Source: Verrucomicrobiota bacterium
Lineage (GTDB): Bacteria; Verrucomicrobiota; Verrucomicrobiia; Opitutales; Oceanipulchritudinaceae
Length of the DNA stretch: 50,931 bases
Assembly (NCBI GenBank): GCA_021208135.1
Contig: JAJOKB010000007.1
Coordinates: forward strand, 1 to 50,931
Reading direction: 5' to 3'
Shown: piece by piece, positions 7,646-17,684 of the stretch
How positions within the stretch are numbered: position 1 is the first letter of the stretch
How the letters are laid out: every line of letters begins with the position of its first letter
Translations under genes and position numbers: made by a program
Notes under the pieces: generated by a model
Databases searched by the model: none
What the model saw: only the letters and a program-made list of their open reading frames with translations
Told to the model about the DNA's origin: nothing

Positions 7646-9313
7646 CTAACTGCGTCTTCCCTCAGCGATGCGACGTGCCTCGATGTATTGAGCACGCATG
7701 GTACGACTTAAATCGCGCGAGATGCGAACTTCTTCGAGCCTGGAACTGCGGCGACGTGGTTGAATATATTCCACGGTCTGTTGGTGACTGATGAGAGACA
7801 GATCGGAAAAGAGAGCGAAAGCGCGTTCGGCATCCTCTGTTCGTCCTTCCTCACGCGCTCTCAGTATGGCACCCCAGGCGGCGACGAGTTCATTGCGCAC
7901 ATCAATAAAACACACCCGGATAAGCGTGCGAATTTCACTGAACAATGGACTGGTCCATTCGGCGCGATAACGAAAATCCTTGGCATCAATGAATGGATTG
8001 ATGGTGGGATCGGAACGCAACTCCGTATATTGTGGATCGAAAACACTCGGACGGATGGGCGTGCGTCTGAGTGGAAAAATAGTGGGACCACCGGGGGTGC
8101 CCACCCTGAAATTCCACAGTTTTTGACCTTCGTGGGACAACACGAATTCGAGAAAAGCAACCGCGACATCGCGGTTAGGTGCGCCGCGCAGCAAACCGAT
8201 GGGGTCGGCTGAAATAGTGGTGCCACCGATAGGGATGTTGATCCCAAAACGATCACTGCCGCTGCGTTCCAAAATGCTTTCCTGCTGAAAACGGCCAAAA
8301 AAATCGATACTCATACCCGCGGCACTATCACCGGCCGCAACATCAATGTTAGGCTTTTGAGAAGTGTCAGTGAAGTAACGTGCATTCGCGGAAATGATTT
8401 GGATAATCTGCATACCCCGCATCCAGCCGTCGGCAACCGCCTGAGCTTCAAAGTCAGCTTCGGATGCATCTGGATGCTCTGCCAGCAACTCATTGAGGCG
8501 CAACTGCATTTGTTGCTGGATGATCATCTCAAATGCCTGGGTCATGGATCCGCTCTTGGTTGGATCACACAAAGCGATCTCACCGAAAAACCTTGGATCC
8601 ATCAGGTCAACCCATTGCTCTGGTTCCCGTTCAATGCCCAGTCGACTGAGGGAATCACGATTAAATATAATGCCATAGCTGGAGAGCACGGCACCGTACC
8701 AACGGCCCTGGTCATCAAAAAAACGCTCCCCGGCAAAAATGCCGGGAATGGCTGGCGGCATCTGTCCAGGCTCAGCGGTCGGCATGAACCAGTCGGGGTG
8801 CAGATCGAACAATCCGCCATCCACCAGATTGCCGCGCCTGGCCTGCATGGAAAAATCGTACACTCCGCCGCCGAAAAACACATCAATCCCAGAGGAGGCA
8901 TTACTGGCCAAATAGGCACGCCTGGCCGCCTGTGCCTCCGTATCCAGTGCTGGATCGGCTGGCAACTCTATGCGGTGATCCTGAGCAGCATCCTGGACTA
9001 CACGCGTCCAGCGACGTCCTAAATCGCGCTCCCAATGCAGGCGAAAACTGTTCAAGTATTCAGAATTCAAAAAGCGCGCAATTTCCCCGGTGCCACCGAT
9101 GACGCGATAATCGACGCGTGCAGTGAGTCCAGTCCGCTCCCGATACCATTGAACAAAGCCGCGAGCAAACTCCTGGCGGATAGATTCCGGGTGCGGGGTG
9201 ATGACGACAACAGTGACATCCGGATTTCTGATCACTGGCTGCTCCTTGCGAAAAACAAAAGGCAGCGCTAAAATCAGCACAAACAGAAATCCGATGGTTA
9301 AGTTTTGTTTCAT
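7646..9313 (-). CDS. Extracellular solute-binding protein of a Fe3+/spermidine-type ABC importer
   Basis: A 555-residue protein with an N-terminal membrane anchor or signal (MKQNLTIGFLFVLILALPFV, no lipobox Cys), then a type-2 periplasmic-binding fold. Family-like segments include VTVVVITPHPESIRQEFARG, YRVIGGTGEIARFL, IDVFFGGGVYDF and YGAVLSSYGIIFNRDSL. The C-terminal 100 residues are an arginine-rich extension beyond the usual fold. It is longer than typical iron-binding proteins of this class (about 340). It sits 4 bases after the ATPase gene. No permease gene is next to either, so the transporter is incomplete here. The ligand is unknown. Confidence 0.85.
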   Translation of the reverse strand: MKQNLTIGFLFVLILALPFVFRKEQPVIRNPDVTVVVITPHPESIRQEFARGFVQWYRERTGLTARVDYRVIGGTGEIARFLNSEYLNSFRLHWERDLGRRWTRVVQDAAQDHRIELPADPALDTEAQAARRAYLASNASSGIDVFFGGGVYDFSMQARRGNLVDGGLFDLHPDWFMPTAEPGQMPPAIPGIFAGERFFDDQGRWYGAVLSSYGIIFNRDSLSRLGIEREPEQWVDLMDPRFFGEIALCDPTKSGSMTQAFEMIIQQQMQLRLNELLAEHPDASEADFEAQAVADGWMRGMQIIQIISANARYFTDTSQKPNIDVAAGDSAAGMSIDFFGRFQQESILERSGSDRFGINIPIGGTTISADPIGLLRGAPNRDVAVAFLEFVLSHEGQKLWNFRVGTPGGPTIFPLRRTPIRPSVFDPQYTELRSDPTINPFIDAKDFRYRAEWTSPLFSEIRTLIRVCFIDVRNELVAAWGAILRAREEGRTEDAERAFALFSDLSLISHQQTVEYIQPRRRSSRLEEVRISRDLSRTMRAQYIEARRIAEGRRS

Positions 9314-9317
9314 CGGT

Positions 9318-10388
9318 TCAGTCGGTTAATACCACAACATCCTCAGCATCGACATAGGCGAACAACTGACCGCGATCACCGCCACCAAGAAACCGGGGAT
9401 TGAGTTCAAAAACCTTCAACTTATGCCCTTGATTCACAAACTGGTATTGCCCCAATTCGCCGTAATAAATGGCCTCGCCAATTTCACCGGCAATGCAATT
9501 TTCGTCCGCCGGCATGGTGTCGATGCGAATGCATTCAGGACGAATGGACAAAGTGACTTCGGATCCGACCTGGGGTTCAGCCTCTGCATCCGCTGGGACG
9601 CCGTTAAACAAGCCGAACTCGGTATCGACAGCTACCATGCCCGCGCCACTGGCTCTAACCGTACCACGGATGAAATTGGTTTCGCCGATAAAGTCTGCCA
9701 CGAAACGGGTGCGCGGGCGTTTGTAAATTTGCTGTGGAGTGCCTACCTGCAAAATGTTGCCCGACTCGAGCACAGCCATGCGGTCGGCGATAGACAGCGC
9801 CTCTTTCTGGTCGTGCGTCACATAAATGGTGGTCAACTTGAACTCTTTGCACACACGCCTGATTTCACTACGCATTTCCAGGCGCAGTTTGGCATCCAGA
9901 TTGGACAATGGTTCGTCGAGAAGCAAACACCGGGGCCGAATGACCAAAGCGCGGGCCAGGGCGATCCGCTGCTGTTGTCCACCGGATAGCTGATTGGGTT
10001 TGCGGCTGGCATAGCTGCCCATTTGCACCGATTCAAGCGCCTCTTTAACCCGTTGCTGAATTTCAGCTTTGCCCACCTTGCGCTGCTCCAGACCAAACGC
10101 CACATTTTCTGCGACCGTCATATGCGGCCAAAGGGCATAACTTTGAAACATCATACCGGTGTTGCGCTTGTGAGGCTCGAGCCGGGTGACATCATCGTCG
10201 CCGAAGTAAACCGCCCCACCCTCAGGGATATAAAACCCTGCAAGGCAACGCAAAAGCGTCGTTTTACCGCAGCCGCTTGGACCCAACAAAAAGAACAACT
10301 CGCCCGGTTCAATTTCAACATTTACCGAATTGAGCGCCACAGTGTCCCCAAACCGCTTCACCACACCACGTACAGAGACGGAAATCAT
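9318..10388 (-). CDS. ABC transporter ATP-binding protein (PotA/FbpC type)
   Basis: This energises an importer at the cytoplasmic face. About 356 residues: Walker A GPSGCGKTT, Q-loop MMFQSYALWPHMTVAENVAF, signature LSGGQQQRIALARAL, Walker B CLLLDEPLSNLDAKLR, H-loop YVTHDQKEAL, then a TOBE-like domain with RPECIRIDT. The start at 10388 (MISVSVRGVVKRFG) is preferred to 10430, since the family starts just before that segment. It is first in a minus-strand run with the solute-binding protein, thioesterase, scpB and ligase, and is divergent from the formate/nitrite-type transporter. The missing partner is a permease. Confidence 0.93.
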   Translation of the reverse strand: MISVSVRGVVKRFGDTVALNSVNVEIEPGELFFLLGPSGCGKTTLLRCLAGFYIPEGGAVYFGDDDVTRLEPHKRNTGMMFQSYALWPHMTVAENVAFGLEQRKVGKAEIQQRVKEALESVQMGSYASRKPNQLSGGQQQRIALARALVIRPRCLLLDEPLSNLDAKLRLEMRSEIRRVCKEFKLTTIYVTHDQKEALSIADRMAVLESGNILQVGTPQQIYKRPRTRFVADFIGETNFIRGTVRASGAGMVAVDTEFGLFNGVPADAEAEPQVGSEVTLSIRPECIRIDTMPADENCIAGEIGEAIYYGELGQYQFVNQGHKLKVFELNPRFLGGGDRGQLFAYVDAEDVVVLTD

Positions 10389-10491
10389 ATGCGCAATGAA
10401 GGCATGCGTGGCGGTGGTGTCAAACTTCAAGCGCGCATGTTTTTCGATGACACTTGACCTATGGCTTTCGCCGTAACAGAATCGTCACACT

Positions 10492-11340
10492 ATGCCAGCC
10501 ATTTACGGATCGGATGCCTACTCTCCGAAGCAAATTGCCTACAAGGTGGAGCAAGTGGGTGTGACCAAAGCCAAGGCTCCATTTCTGCAAACATTTATGC
10601 TCGGAGTTCTGGCTGGCGGTTTTATCGCGCAAGGGGCCTTGTTTTACACCGTAGTGGTGAGCGATGTCACCCTTGCGCCCGCTTTTTCACGGCTGTTGGG
10701 CGGTTTGGTTTTTGCCACGGGCTACATTGTCGCCATCCTGGCAGGAGCGGAGGTATTTACCAGCAACAACTTGTTGGCGATGACGTATGCTGCCGGGAAA
10801 ATCAGTATTTACCAAATGTTGCGTAACTGGGGTATCCTTTTGGTAGCCAACGGCGTAGGAGCCATTGGCTTGGCGGTGCTGTTCATATTCTCAGGATTGA
10901 AATCACGAGGCGCAGGTGCCATCGGTGAAACTGCCTATGCACTGGCACACACGAAAGCATACCTGCCCTTTTATGAGGCATTCTTCCTGGCTATTATCGG
11001 CAATCTTTTTGTCTGTATTGCGGTATGGGTATCGCTTGCCGGGCGAAGTGTCGCAGACAAGGTGGTGGCGGTTCTCCTGCCGTTAACAGCCCTGGGTGCC
11101 ATCGAGCTGGAACACATCACCGCCAGTCTCTATTTTCTTCCCAGAGGTTACATTATGCAGCTGCTGGATCCGGGCATTGTCCCGGACGGTGCCAATCCCA
11201 TTACCCTCACAGCTATTTTGCTCAACTTTATCCCCATTATTTTGGGCAATATCGTCGGCGGCAGCTTGATGGTTTCCACCATATTTTATGTGATCTATCG
11301 GCGCGGCCACGAAAATGAGTCCGTCGAAGGCATCGACTGA
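10492..11340 (+). CDS. Formate/nitrite transporter (FNT) family channel
   Basis: A 282-residue integral membrane protein with about six transmembrane helices, typical of the pentameric FNT channels that conduct formate, nitrite or hydrosulfide. Recognisable features are LAGAEVFTSNNL (family loop, usually with CG in place of AG), GNLFVCIAVW, and the central-histidine region IELEHITASLYFLPRG. The start at 10492 gives a normal hydrophilic leader. It stands alone, divergent from the ABC ATPase (104-base gap) and convergent with the DUF445 gene. The substrate cannot be told from the sequence, and no formate or nitrite enzyme is nearby. Confidence 0.88.
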   Translation: MPAIYGSDAYSPKQIAYKVEQVGVTKAKAPFLQTFMLGVLAGGFIAQGALFYTVVVSDVTLAPAFSRLLGGLVFATGYIVAILAGAEVFTSNNLLAMTYAAGKISIYQMLRNWGILLVANGVGAIGLAVLFIFSGLKSRGAGAIGETAYALAHTKAYLPFYEAFFLAIIGNLFVCIAVWVSLAGRSVADKVVAVLLPLTALGAIELEHITASLYFLPRGYIMQLLDPGIVPDGANPITLTAILLNFIPIILGNIVGGSLMVSTIFYVIYRRGHENESVEGID

Positions 11341-11372
11341 GACTCTTTTCGCACAGATGCGCGACCGCGAAG

Positions 11373-11975
11373 TCAAAGAATCATCAGCAAAACGACTTGT
11401 AAGCAGCCGATAAGGCATCCGACGACGGCACCCAGATACTCAATAGCCCTGAATTCCCTCGCCGCAATGGAGCGCACGACCTGCTCCAGCTGAACTAGAT
11501 CCAAAGCTTTGATGCGGGCGGCAATGATATCACTTACCCGGAAATGTCGTTCGGCTTCATCGGCAAACTGACTCAAGATCGAAGGCGCGGCCTTGGTCAA
11601 TTCCTCGACGGCAATGCGCTCCAAGGCGGCCAGAATCTTGTCATTGATAAAAGATCCAAGCAAAGGGATAGCCCGTAACCTGGGGGCAACACCCTCATAG
11701 ACCAACTGCGAGGCATGACGCTGCAGGAAGGGAGCGAAATCAATTTCCAGTAACTCCTGCCGCAAGACATGGCTACTTAATAATTCCTTCTCGATAATGG
11801 TACCGGTGGTGACCGCGATTTCATCCTGCCTCCTGGGGATCAATCCCTGTATTGTCAATGGCCCAAACCGCAGAGGCTTGCGGGGATGAAACAACATGTG
11901 GATGGCCAGCCTGTTGGTTGACCAACCAATCAAGGCGGAAATTATCGGAATCGCGAACAGGATCAGACCAGACAT
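11373..11975 (-). CDS. DUF445 family membrane protein
   Basis: A 200-residue protein with a hydrophobic helix at each end and a soluble helical middle, the architecture of DUF445 (YheB-like) proteins. Diagnostic segments are GWSTNRLAIHMLFHPRKPLR, then IPRRQDEIAVTTG, and near the end AAREFRAIEYLGAVVGCLIG. The function of the family is not established. It starts 19 bases after the purL stop on the same strand, so co-transcription with purL is likely, although no functional link is known. Confidence 0.88.
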   Translation of the reverse strand: MSGLILFAIPIISALIGWSTNRLAIHMLFHPRKPLRFGPLTIQGLIPRRQDEIAVTTGTIIEKELLSSHVLRQELLEIDFAPFLQRHASQLVYEGVAPRLRAIPLLGSFINDKILAALERIAVEELTKAAPSILSQFADEAERHFRVSDIIAARIKALDLVQLEQVVRSIAAREFRAIEYLGAVVGCLIGCLQVVLLMIL

Positions 11976-11994
11976 GGTGTATCAGCTGTGAACA

Positions 11995-14900
11995 TCATTG
12001 AAAATAGGACACGCCGCTGCGAAAACAGCGGTTGTTCCTCCAAACCGGGGATATTGATACCCACGAAAAGAACCCGTGCGCTCACTGTGGCCCATTTTGC
12101 CAAAAAACTTTGCCGCATGGACTGCAAATACCTTCGATGGCATGAGCCGAGCCATTTGGATTGGCGTCCACCGCATGGGAGGGCAATCCGTGCTCATCCA
12201 CGTACTGAGTACAAATCTGATCGCGACAAACCAATTGACGCACCACCTCTTCGCTGGCGACAAAGCGACCTTCGCCATGCGACAAAGGCATCCAGTGTTC
12301 ATCACCTAACTCACAAAGAGACAACCAGGGAGTCCGTTTTGGAGGCGACTTTGGTGCGGGCATAACAGGAAATATGACGACCGATGGTGTTATGTGTCAG
12401 AGTAGGACTGTTGGCATCCAGGGGGCGGATGTCACCAAATGGCACCAAACCCACCTTGATGAGTGCTTGAAAACCATTGCAAATGCCCAAAATAAGTCCA
12501 TCGCGTGAGCGCAACAATTCCATGGTGGCGTCGGCAACACGCGGGTTGCGCAACACCGCGGCTATAAATTTGCCGGAGCCTGCAGGTTCATCACCCGCGG
12601 AAAAACCGCCGGGTAACATCAGAATCTGGGCATTATTTATCGCCTTAGCCAGGGACAGCAATGATTCCTCAACCTCCAAATCAGATCTGTTGCGAAAAAC
12701 AAGGGTTTGCACCTCGGCACCGGCCTTGATGAAGGCTCGCGCTGTATCGTATTCGCAATTGCTGCCGGGGAACACTGGTATCACCACCAGCGGCTTGGGC
12801 ACAGTCAACCGTGGTTTGGCCACGCGGTTGGGTTGGAAGCGCACATTGACCGGCTGACTTTGCGGAGCGTGCGCAGCGCGAATCGGAAACACAGAGGTCA
12901 GCGGATCTTGCCAGGATTTGTGCAGATCAGCCAGTTGCAACACTTGACCATTGCAGACGATTGCAGGTTCTTCGAGTATGAATCCGAGACTGTGTCCGGG
13001 TAAATCAATGGTCTCCTGCTCGTTGGATAATTCCAAAATCAAGGAACCGTAGGTCGGAGCAAATAAGTCGGTCGGATCTACCTGCTGTTCAAACTTAAAG
13101 CCAAGTTGGTTGCCAAAGCACATAGTGGCCAAGGCAGTGGCAATGCCACCTTGGCGAATTGAGCGGGCCGCAACTACTTTGCCAGAGGCGATTGCATCAC
13201 TCACCGCTTCATAAATCTGCAAAATAGCCTTTAAATCAGGCAGACCATCCTCCCCTATCGGAACCGGGACATGCCAAACAGTCGCACCAGCGTTCTTGAA
13301 TTCAGGAGAAATGACATGGCGAGCATGGACTGGCGCTACGGCAAAGGCGACCAAGGTAGGCGGAACGTCCAGATCATTGAAGGATCCAGACATGGAATCT
13401 TTACCGCCAATGGCGGCTATCCCAAGCTGTTCTTGCGCCCAAAGCGCACCTAACAGGGCGGCCAATGGCTTGCCCCAACGCACGGGTTCACCGCGCAAAC
13501 GCTCAAAATACTCTTGCAGGGTGAGGCGGATTCTGGCGGTTTCACCGCCGCTGGCAATAATCCGCGCCACCGCCTCCAACACCGCATAAACCGCTCCATG
13601 AAATGGACTCCAACTCGAAATATTCGGATTGAAGCCGTGGCTCATCAGCGTTCCGGTGGTTGTGAAACCCTGCTCCAGAGGTATCAAGGCGGCCATCGCT
13701 TCCACCGGAGTCTGGCGATACTTACCTCCAAAGGGGTGCAATATCGAACCCGAACCAATGGTGCTGTCAAACATCTCCACCAATCCTTGTTGCGAACAGA
13801 TATTCAAATCACTGAGTGTTGCGCACCAAAGCTGGTTTAGATCGGCATCCGGTGAAATCCTTTGTTTGCGCAATGGGGAATGCTCTGCGGCAGGGCCGCA
13901 ATGCGTGCGATTGCCGTCGAGGTGGTACCGTTGGTGTCCAAAAACGCCCGGTCAATATCTACCACGGTTTGACCGCGCCAGGTCATCCGCAAACGCCCCG
14001 AATCGGTAACTGTGGCCACGGCTACTGCCTCGAGGTTCTCCTTTGCTGAGAAATCAATAAACCGCTCCACATCATTGGTCGTTAAGCACCACAGCCATGC
14101 GCTCCTGAGATTCGGATATCGCCAGTTCGGTACCATCCAAACCCTCATATTTGCGCGGAACCACATCCAGATTTATTTCCAGCGAAGGCGCCAGTTCACC
14201 GATGGCAACAGAGACTCCACCCGCGCCAAAGTCGTTGCATCGCTTGATCATACCACTCACTTCGGGATGCCGGAACAAGCGCTGGAGTTTACGCTCTGTC
14301 GGCGCATCTCCTTTTTGCACTTCAGCTGAATTTAACAGCGCTTTACTATCATGTTCCTTGGAGGATCCTGTGGCACCGCCTATGCCATCGCGCCCTGTAC
14401 GCCCGCCCACCAGGACAATGATATCGCCCGGTTCAGCGCAAACGCTGGCACCTGATCGCGCGGGGCAGCGGCGATCACCGCGCCGATTTCCATCCGCTTG
14501 GCAACGTATCCCGGATGACTATATTTCGTTCACCATACCTGTAGCCAGTCCGATCTGATTGCCATAGCTACTGTAGCCACGCGCTGCTTCACGGGTGATT
14601 TTGCGCTGGGGCAATTTGCCCGGCAGGGTTTCAGCATAAGGTGTCCGGGGATCTGCACTGCCGGTGACACGCATCGCCTGATAAACATAACTGCGTCCTG
14701 AAAGCGGGTCGCGAATCGCTCCACCGAGACAGGTGGCAGCACCGCCGAAGGGTTCTATCTCGGTGGGATGGTTGTGGGTCTCGTTTTTAAACATCACCAG
14801 CCAATCCTCTTCATGGCCATCCACTTCAACTGGCACCACGATACTGGCAGCATTGACTTCCTCAGACTCTTCCAAATCGTCCAACAGGCCGTGACTGCGC

Positions 14901-15748
14901 AACCACTTCATGCCCACAAGCGCAATGTCCATTAGACAAACCGGCGCTTGGCATTGTCACCATACAGCTCAGCACGCATGCCTAAATACATTTCCCAGGC
15001 CTTGCGCACTGGCTCATTCAGGTCTCCTGCCTCGATTTCAACGGAAGTCAGTTCGGTTAAAAAAAGTGGTGTGTCGGCAATGATCAGACCAGTACGTATC
15101 CAGCAACTTAATTTCAGTGACTGTCGGTACCCGTTGTTCCTGCTCGTTGAAATACTGCTGACAAAACTCTAAATCCGCTGGCGACATCGCCAACCCCAAC
15201 TCCTTGTGCAGAGCTTTCAATCCTGCTGCATCCAGATCATTAAAACCAATCAATGTCGACACAGGTTTGGGTTCGGGCAACTCCGGGGTCAATGTTTCCG
15301 GCATCTCCAGCGAGGCCAGACGCGAATCCACGGCATTCACCAAAAATTGCTGACAGCGCTTGAGGTCTGCATCGGATAATTCACCCTCCAGAATGTACAC
15401 CTTTGCTGTCGCCACGACCGGCTTGTGATGGGCCACAATCTGCACGCATTGAGCAGCCGAATCCGCGCGCTGGTCAAACTGTCCCGGCAGAAACTCCACG
15501 GCAAAAACGCGCGAACCATTGCAAAGCGGGGTTTCGTCTTCATACACGACGTCAACAGGAGGCTCGGCAAACACTGTGTCGCGCACCGCCGCCCAATATT
15601 CATCGGCCACGCCTTCGACATCATAGCGCAACAGCACGCGCAAGCCCTGCAATTGCTCCAATCCAAGGGATTGACGCAAATCATCCAATACTGTCCGCGC
15701 CTCATCCTGAAACCCGGCACGCTTTTCGACGTAGAGTCGTCTGATCAT
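11995..15748 (-). CDS. purL: Phosphoribosylformylglycinamidine synthase PurL, large form (many frame changes)
   Basis: It converts FGAR, glutamine and ATP to FGAM in purine synthesis. The span equals about 1250 codons, as for single-chain PurL. Start [19 protein letters not shown]; synthetase motifs [52 protein letters not shown]; glutaminase domain [33 protein letters not shown], catalytic cysteine in [12 protein letters not shown]; end [15 protein letters not shown] and GVSYFQ at 11995. The reading frame changes roughly at 15040-14940, 14520-14410, 14170-14075, 13870-13840, 12360-12310, near 12100, near 12040 and near 12015. Since all domains and motifs are preserved and purine synthesis is essential in most bacteria, these look like sequence errors rather than decay. 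DUF445 follows by 19 bases; a LacI gene precedes by 60. Confidence 0.9.
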
Positions 15749-15808
15749 GCCTAGACTTGAATGGCTACCCTGCCCGACTTTGGCAAGCGGTAAGACTTGT
15801 GGACTTCA

Positions 15809-16807
15809 CTATAAAGTTTCATTTTCCAGCCAGACTGAGGGAACCAAAAGCCTGACCGCCTGCGCCGGAATACCCCTTTCACCGTGCTCAAAGGCACGGC
15901 ACAATTGATCTACCAGCAATTCACCAATGCGAAAGTTGCTGTGACTCATGCCCGAAATTACTTTTTCATCGGCACTCAACGCATACCCCACCAAGCCCAT
16001 ATCCGTCGGCGGTTGAATGCCATTTTCCCGCAAGACTCTCAGTGCAGATCGTCCAGGCCCTATCACTGCATCCAAGGATTGTTCCCGTACCCAACCCATG
16101 AATTCCACGTCATTAAACGTATCAAACAATGCCACAGTCACATTGCTTTCCTTGCTGAACGCCATGAATGCGGAACCAGCTCTGCGACCCATACGTTCGT
16201 TTTCCGCTCGTGACATGTAACAGCCCACCTTGCGATACCCCCGGGCCTGCACGATACGCATGATCTCCGTCATCGTGAAAAAGTGGTCGTTGGTGACCAG
16301 ATTCAACGTGGGTTCCTTAAATGTGTAGCCTATGGTTATAGCACAGAGTTGATCCCATGGCAGATCCAGTGGCTGCGGATTTTGCGCCTGTGGTGCCACT
16401 ACCACACTGCGAATATTACGCGCCAAAAGAATCTCTCCCAAGCGCCGGGCATTCAAACGTCTGCCATCGACATAAAACCGCTCCACCGCATAACCCAGCT
16501 GGCGGGCCCGCGCCTGGGCTCCCGCTAGATATTCATGGTATCCCGCAAACACTCCCATGTCCACTTCAGGCCCATGATTGCACACCCAGGCAATGGTCGC
16601 CTTGTACCCAGGCACACGCAAACCGCGACGATGATTAGCCAATGCCGATAGCATCGGATCACGCCGATAACCCAGCCGCTGAGCCTCCACACCAACCGCT
16701 GCACGCGTCGCCGCAGCTATGCGCGGATCACCGTTCAATGCTTTCGACACGGTGGATACATCCAGACCCAGGACTTCAGCAATCGTTTTTTGCGTTACCG
16801 GACTCAT
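15809..16807 (-). CDS. LacI-family transcriptional regulator
   Basis: A 332-residue regulator with an N-terminal helix-turn-helix (TIAEVLGLDVSTVSKALNGD) and hinge (RRDPMLSALANHRRG), followed by a periplasmic-binding-like effector domain (NIRSVVVAPQAQNPQP and VVGYALS-like core near the end). It is divergent from the SDR-CaiB-SMP30-ECH operon. A palindrome ATTTCACA-TG-TGTGAAAT begins one base before its start codon, suggesting both self-repression and control of the operon. The effector is unknown. The frame is intact. Confidence 0.92.
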   Translation of the reverse strand: MSPVTQKTIAEVLGLDVSTVSKALNGDPRIAAATRAAVGVEAQRLGYRRDPMLSALANHRRGLRVPGYKATIAWVCNHGPEVDMGVFAGYHEYLAGAQARARQLGYAVERFYVDGRRLNARRLGEILLARNIRSVVVAPQAQNPQPLDLPWDQLCAITIGYTFKEPTLNLVTNDHFFTMTEIMRIVQARGYRKVGCYMSRAENERMGRRAGSAFMAFSKESNVTVALFDTFNDVEFMGWVREQSLDAVIGPGRSALRVLRENGIQPPTDMGLVGYALSADEKVISGMSHSNFRIGELLVDQLCRAFEHGERGIPAQAVRLLVPSVWLENETL

Positions 16808-16825
16808 ATTTCACATGTGTGAAAT
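16808..16825. promoter_or_regulatory. Candidate LacI operator between divergent genes
   Basis: ATTTCACA (16808-16815), TG, TGTGAAAT (16818-16825): two perfect 8-base arms around a 2-base centre. The even-length, central two-base palindrome is typical of LacI-family operators. It abuts the LacI start codon and lies 46 bases before the SDR start at 16871. Binding is inferred from position and symmetry. Confidence 0.6.
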
Positions 16826-16870
16826 AGATAGTGGTTGCTGGGATGTGAGCCTGCAAGCACTCTTTGGATC

Positions 16871-17668
16871 ATGACACAAAGATTACTTCTTGCCGGGCGT
16901 ACGGCCTTGGTGACGGGGGGAGCGGATGGCATAGGATTGGCGATTGCCGAACGATTTATTCAGGAAGGTGCCACAGTGTGGTTAGCTGACATAAATGAAC
17001 TGAAAGGCCATCGAGAAGCTGAACGCATGAATCGTGGGCTACCTGAAGGCAGTGCGGGGCGGGCATACTGCGTGCGCTGTGATACGGCTAGTGATGACTC
17101 GGTTCAACAAGCGGTGCATGAGGCACAGCGGGAAAGTGGCGGTATTGATATTTTGGTCAACAATGCTGCCGTTGCTATCAGTGGTCATGCTGCGACCATG
17201 GCGGTTGGCGACTGGGATCGGGTCATCAATATCAATTTGACGGGTTATTGGCGGACGATACGCGCTGTGCTGCCTGGGATGTTGCAGCGCAAGCGTGGGG
17301 TGATAGTGAATATGTCATCGACTCAGGCGCACAGAAGTTGGCCGGACTGGACCGCCTATGCTGCGGCCAAGGGCGGGGTGCTGTCCATGACCAGGCAGCT
17401 TGCCGGACAATTTGCTGACCAGGGCATCCGGGTAAACTCTATCAGTCCGGGCGCGATAGATACCCCGATGAACGAGAAAAGAGTTGCAGAAGAAGGCGAA
17501 CAATTGCGCGCTCAGTGGGCTTACATGCACGCCATGAAGCGGACGGGAAAACCACAGGAGGTAGCCAGTACTGTTGTGTTTTTAGCCTCGGATGAATCCT
17601 CGTTTATTACTGGTCAGGACCTGCTGGTAGACGGAGGGCTAAGCACGTTGTCCCGATACAAGGATTGA
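16871..17668 (+). CDS. Short-chain dehydrogenase/reductase (SDR)
   Basis: A 265-residue classical SDR. Cofactor motif TGGADGIGLAIAERF, NNAAVAISG (NNAG-type), catalytic Ser in NMSSTQAHRS, catalytic YAAAK (Tyr-x-x-x-Lys), and SPGAIDTPM. An acidic residue at the end of strand 2 (LADINELKG) favours NAD over NADP. The start at 16871 (MTQRLLLAGRTALVTGG) is chosen over 16835. First gene of the operon under the candidate operator; the CoA-transferase starts 16 bases after its stop. In context it probably oxidises a hydroxyl group of a sugar acid or hydroxyacid. Confidence 0.9.
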   Translation: MTQRLLLAGRTALVTGGADGIGLAIAERFIQEGATVWLADINELKGHREAERMNRGLPEGSAGRAYCVRCDTASDDSVQQAVHEAQRESGGIDILVNNAAVAISGHAATMAVGDWDRVININLTGYWRTIRAVLPGMLQRKRGVIVNMSSTQAHRSWPDWTAYAAAKGGVLSMTRQLAGQFADQGIRVNSISPGAIDTPMNEKRVAEEGEQLRAQWAYMHAMKRTGKPQEVASTVVFLASDESSFITGQDLLVDGGLSTLSRYKD

Positions 17669-17684
17669 TTGCAGAGATCTATTT

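Noticed and set aside
11995-15748. Programmed frameshifting or a multi-subunit purL/purQ/purS arrangement
   Set aside because: There are too many shifts, in different positions and without slippery sites, and the total length equals the single-chain enzyme.
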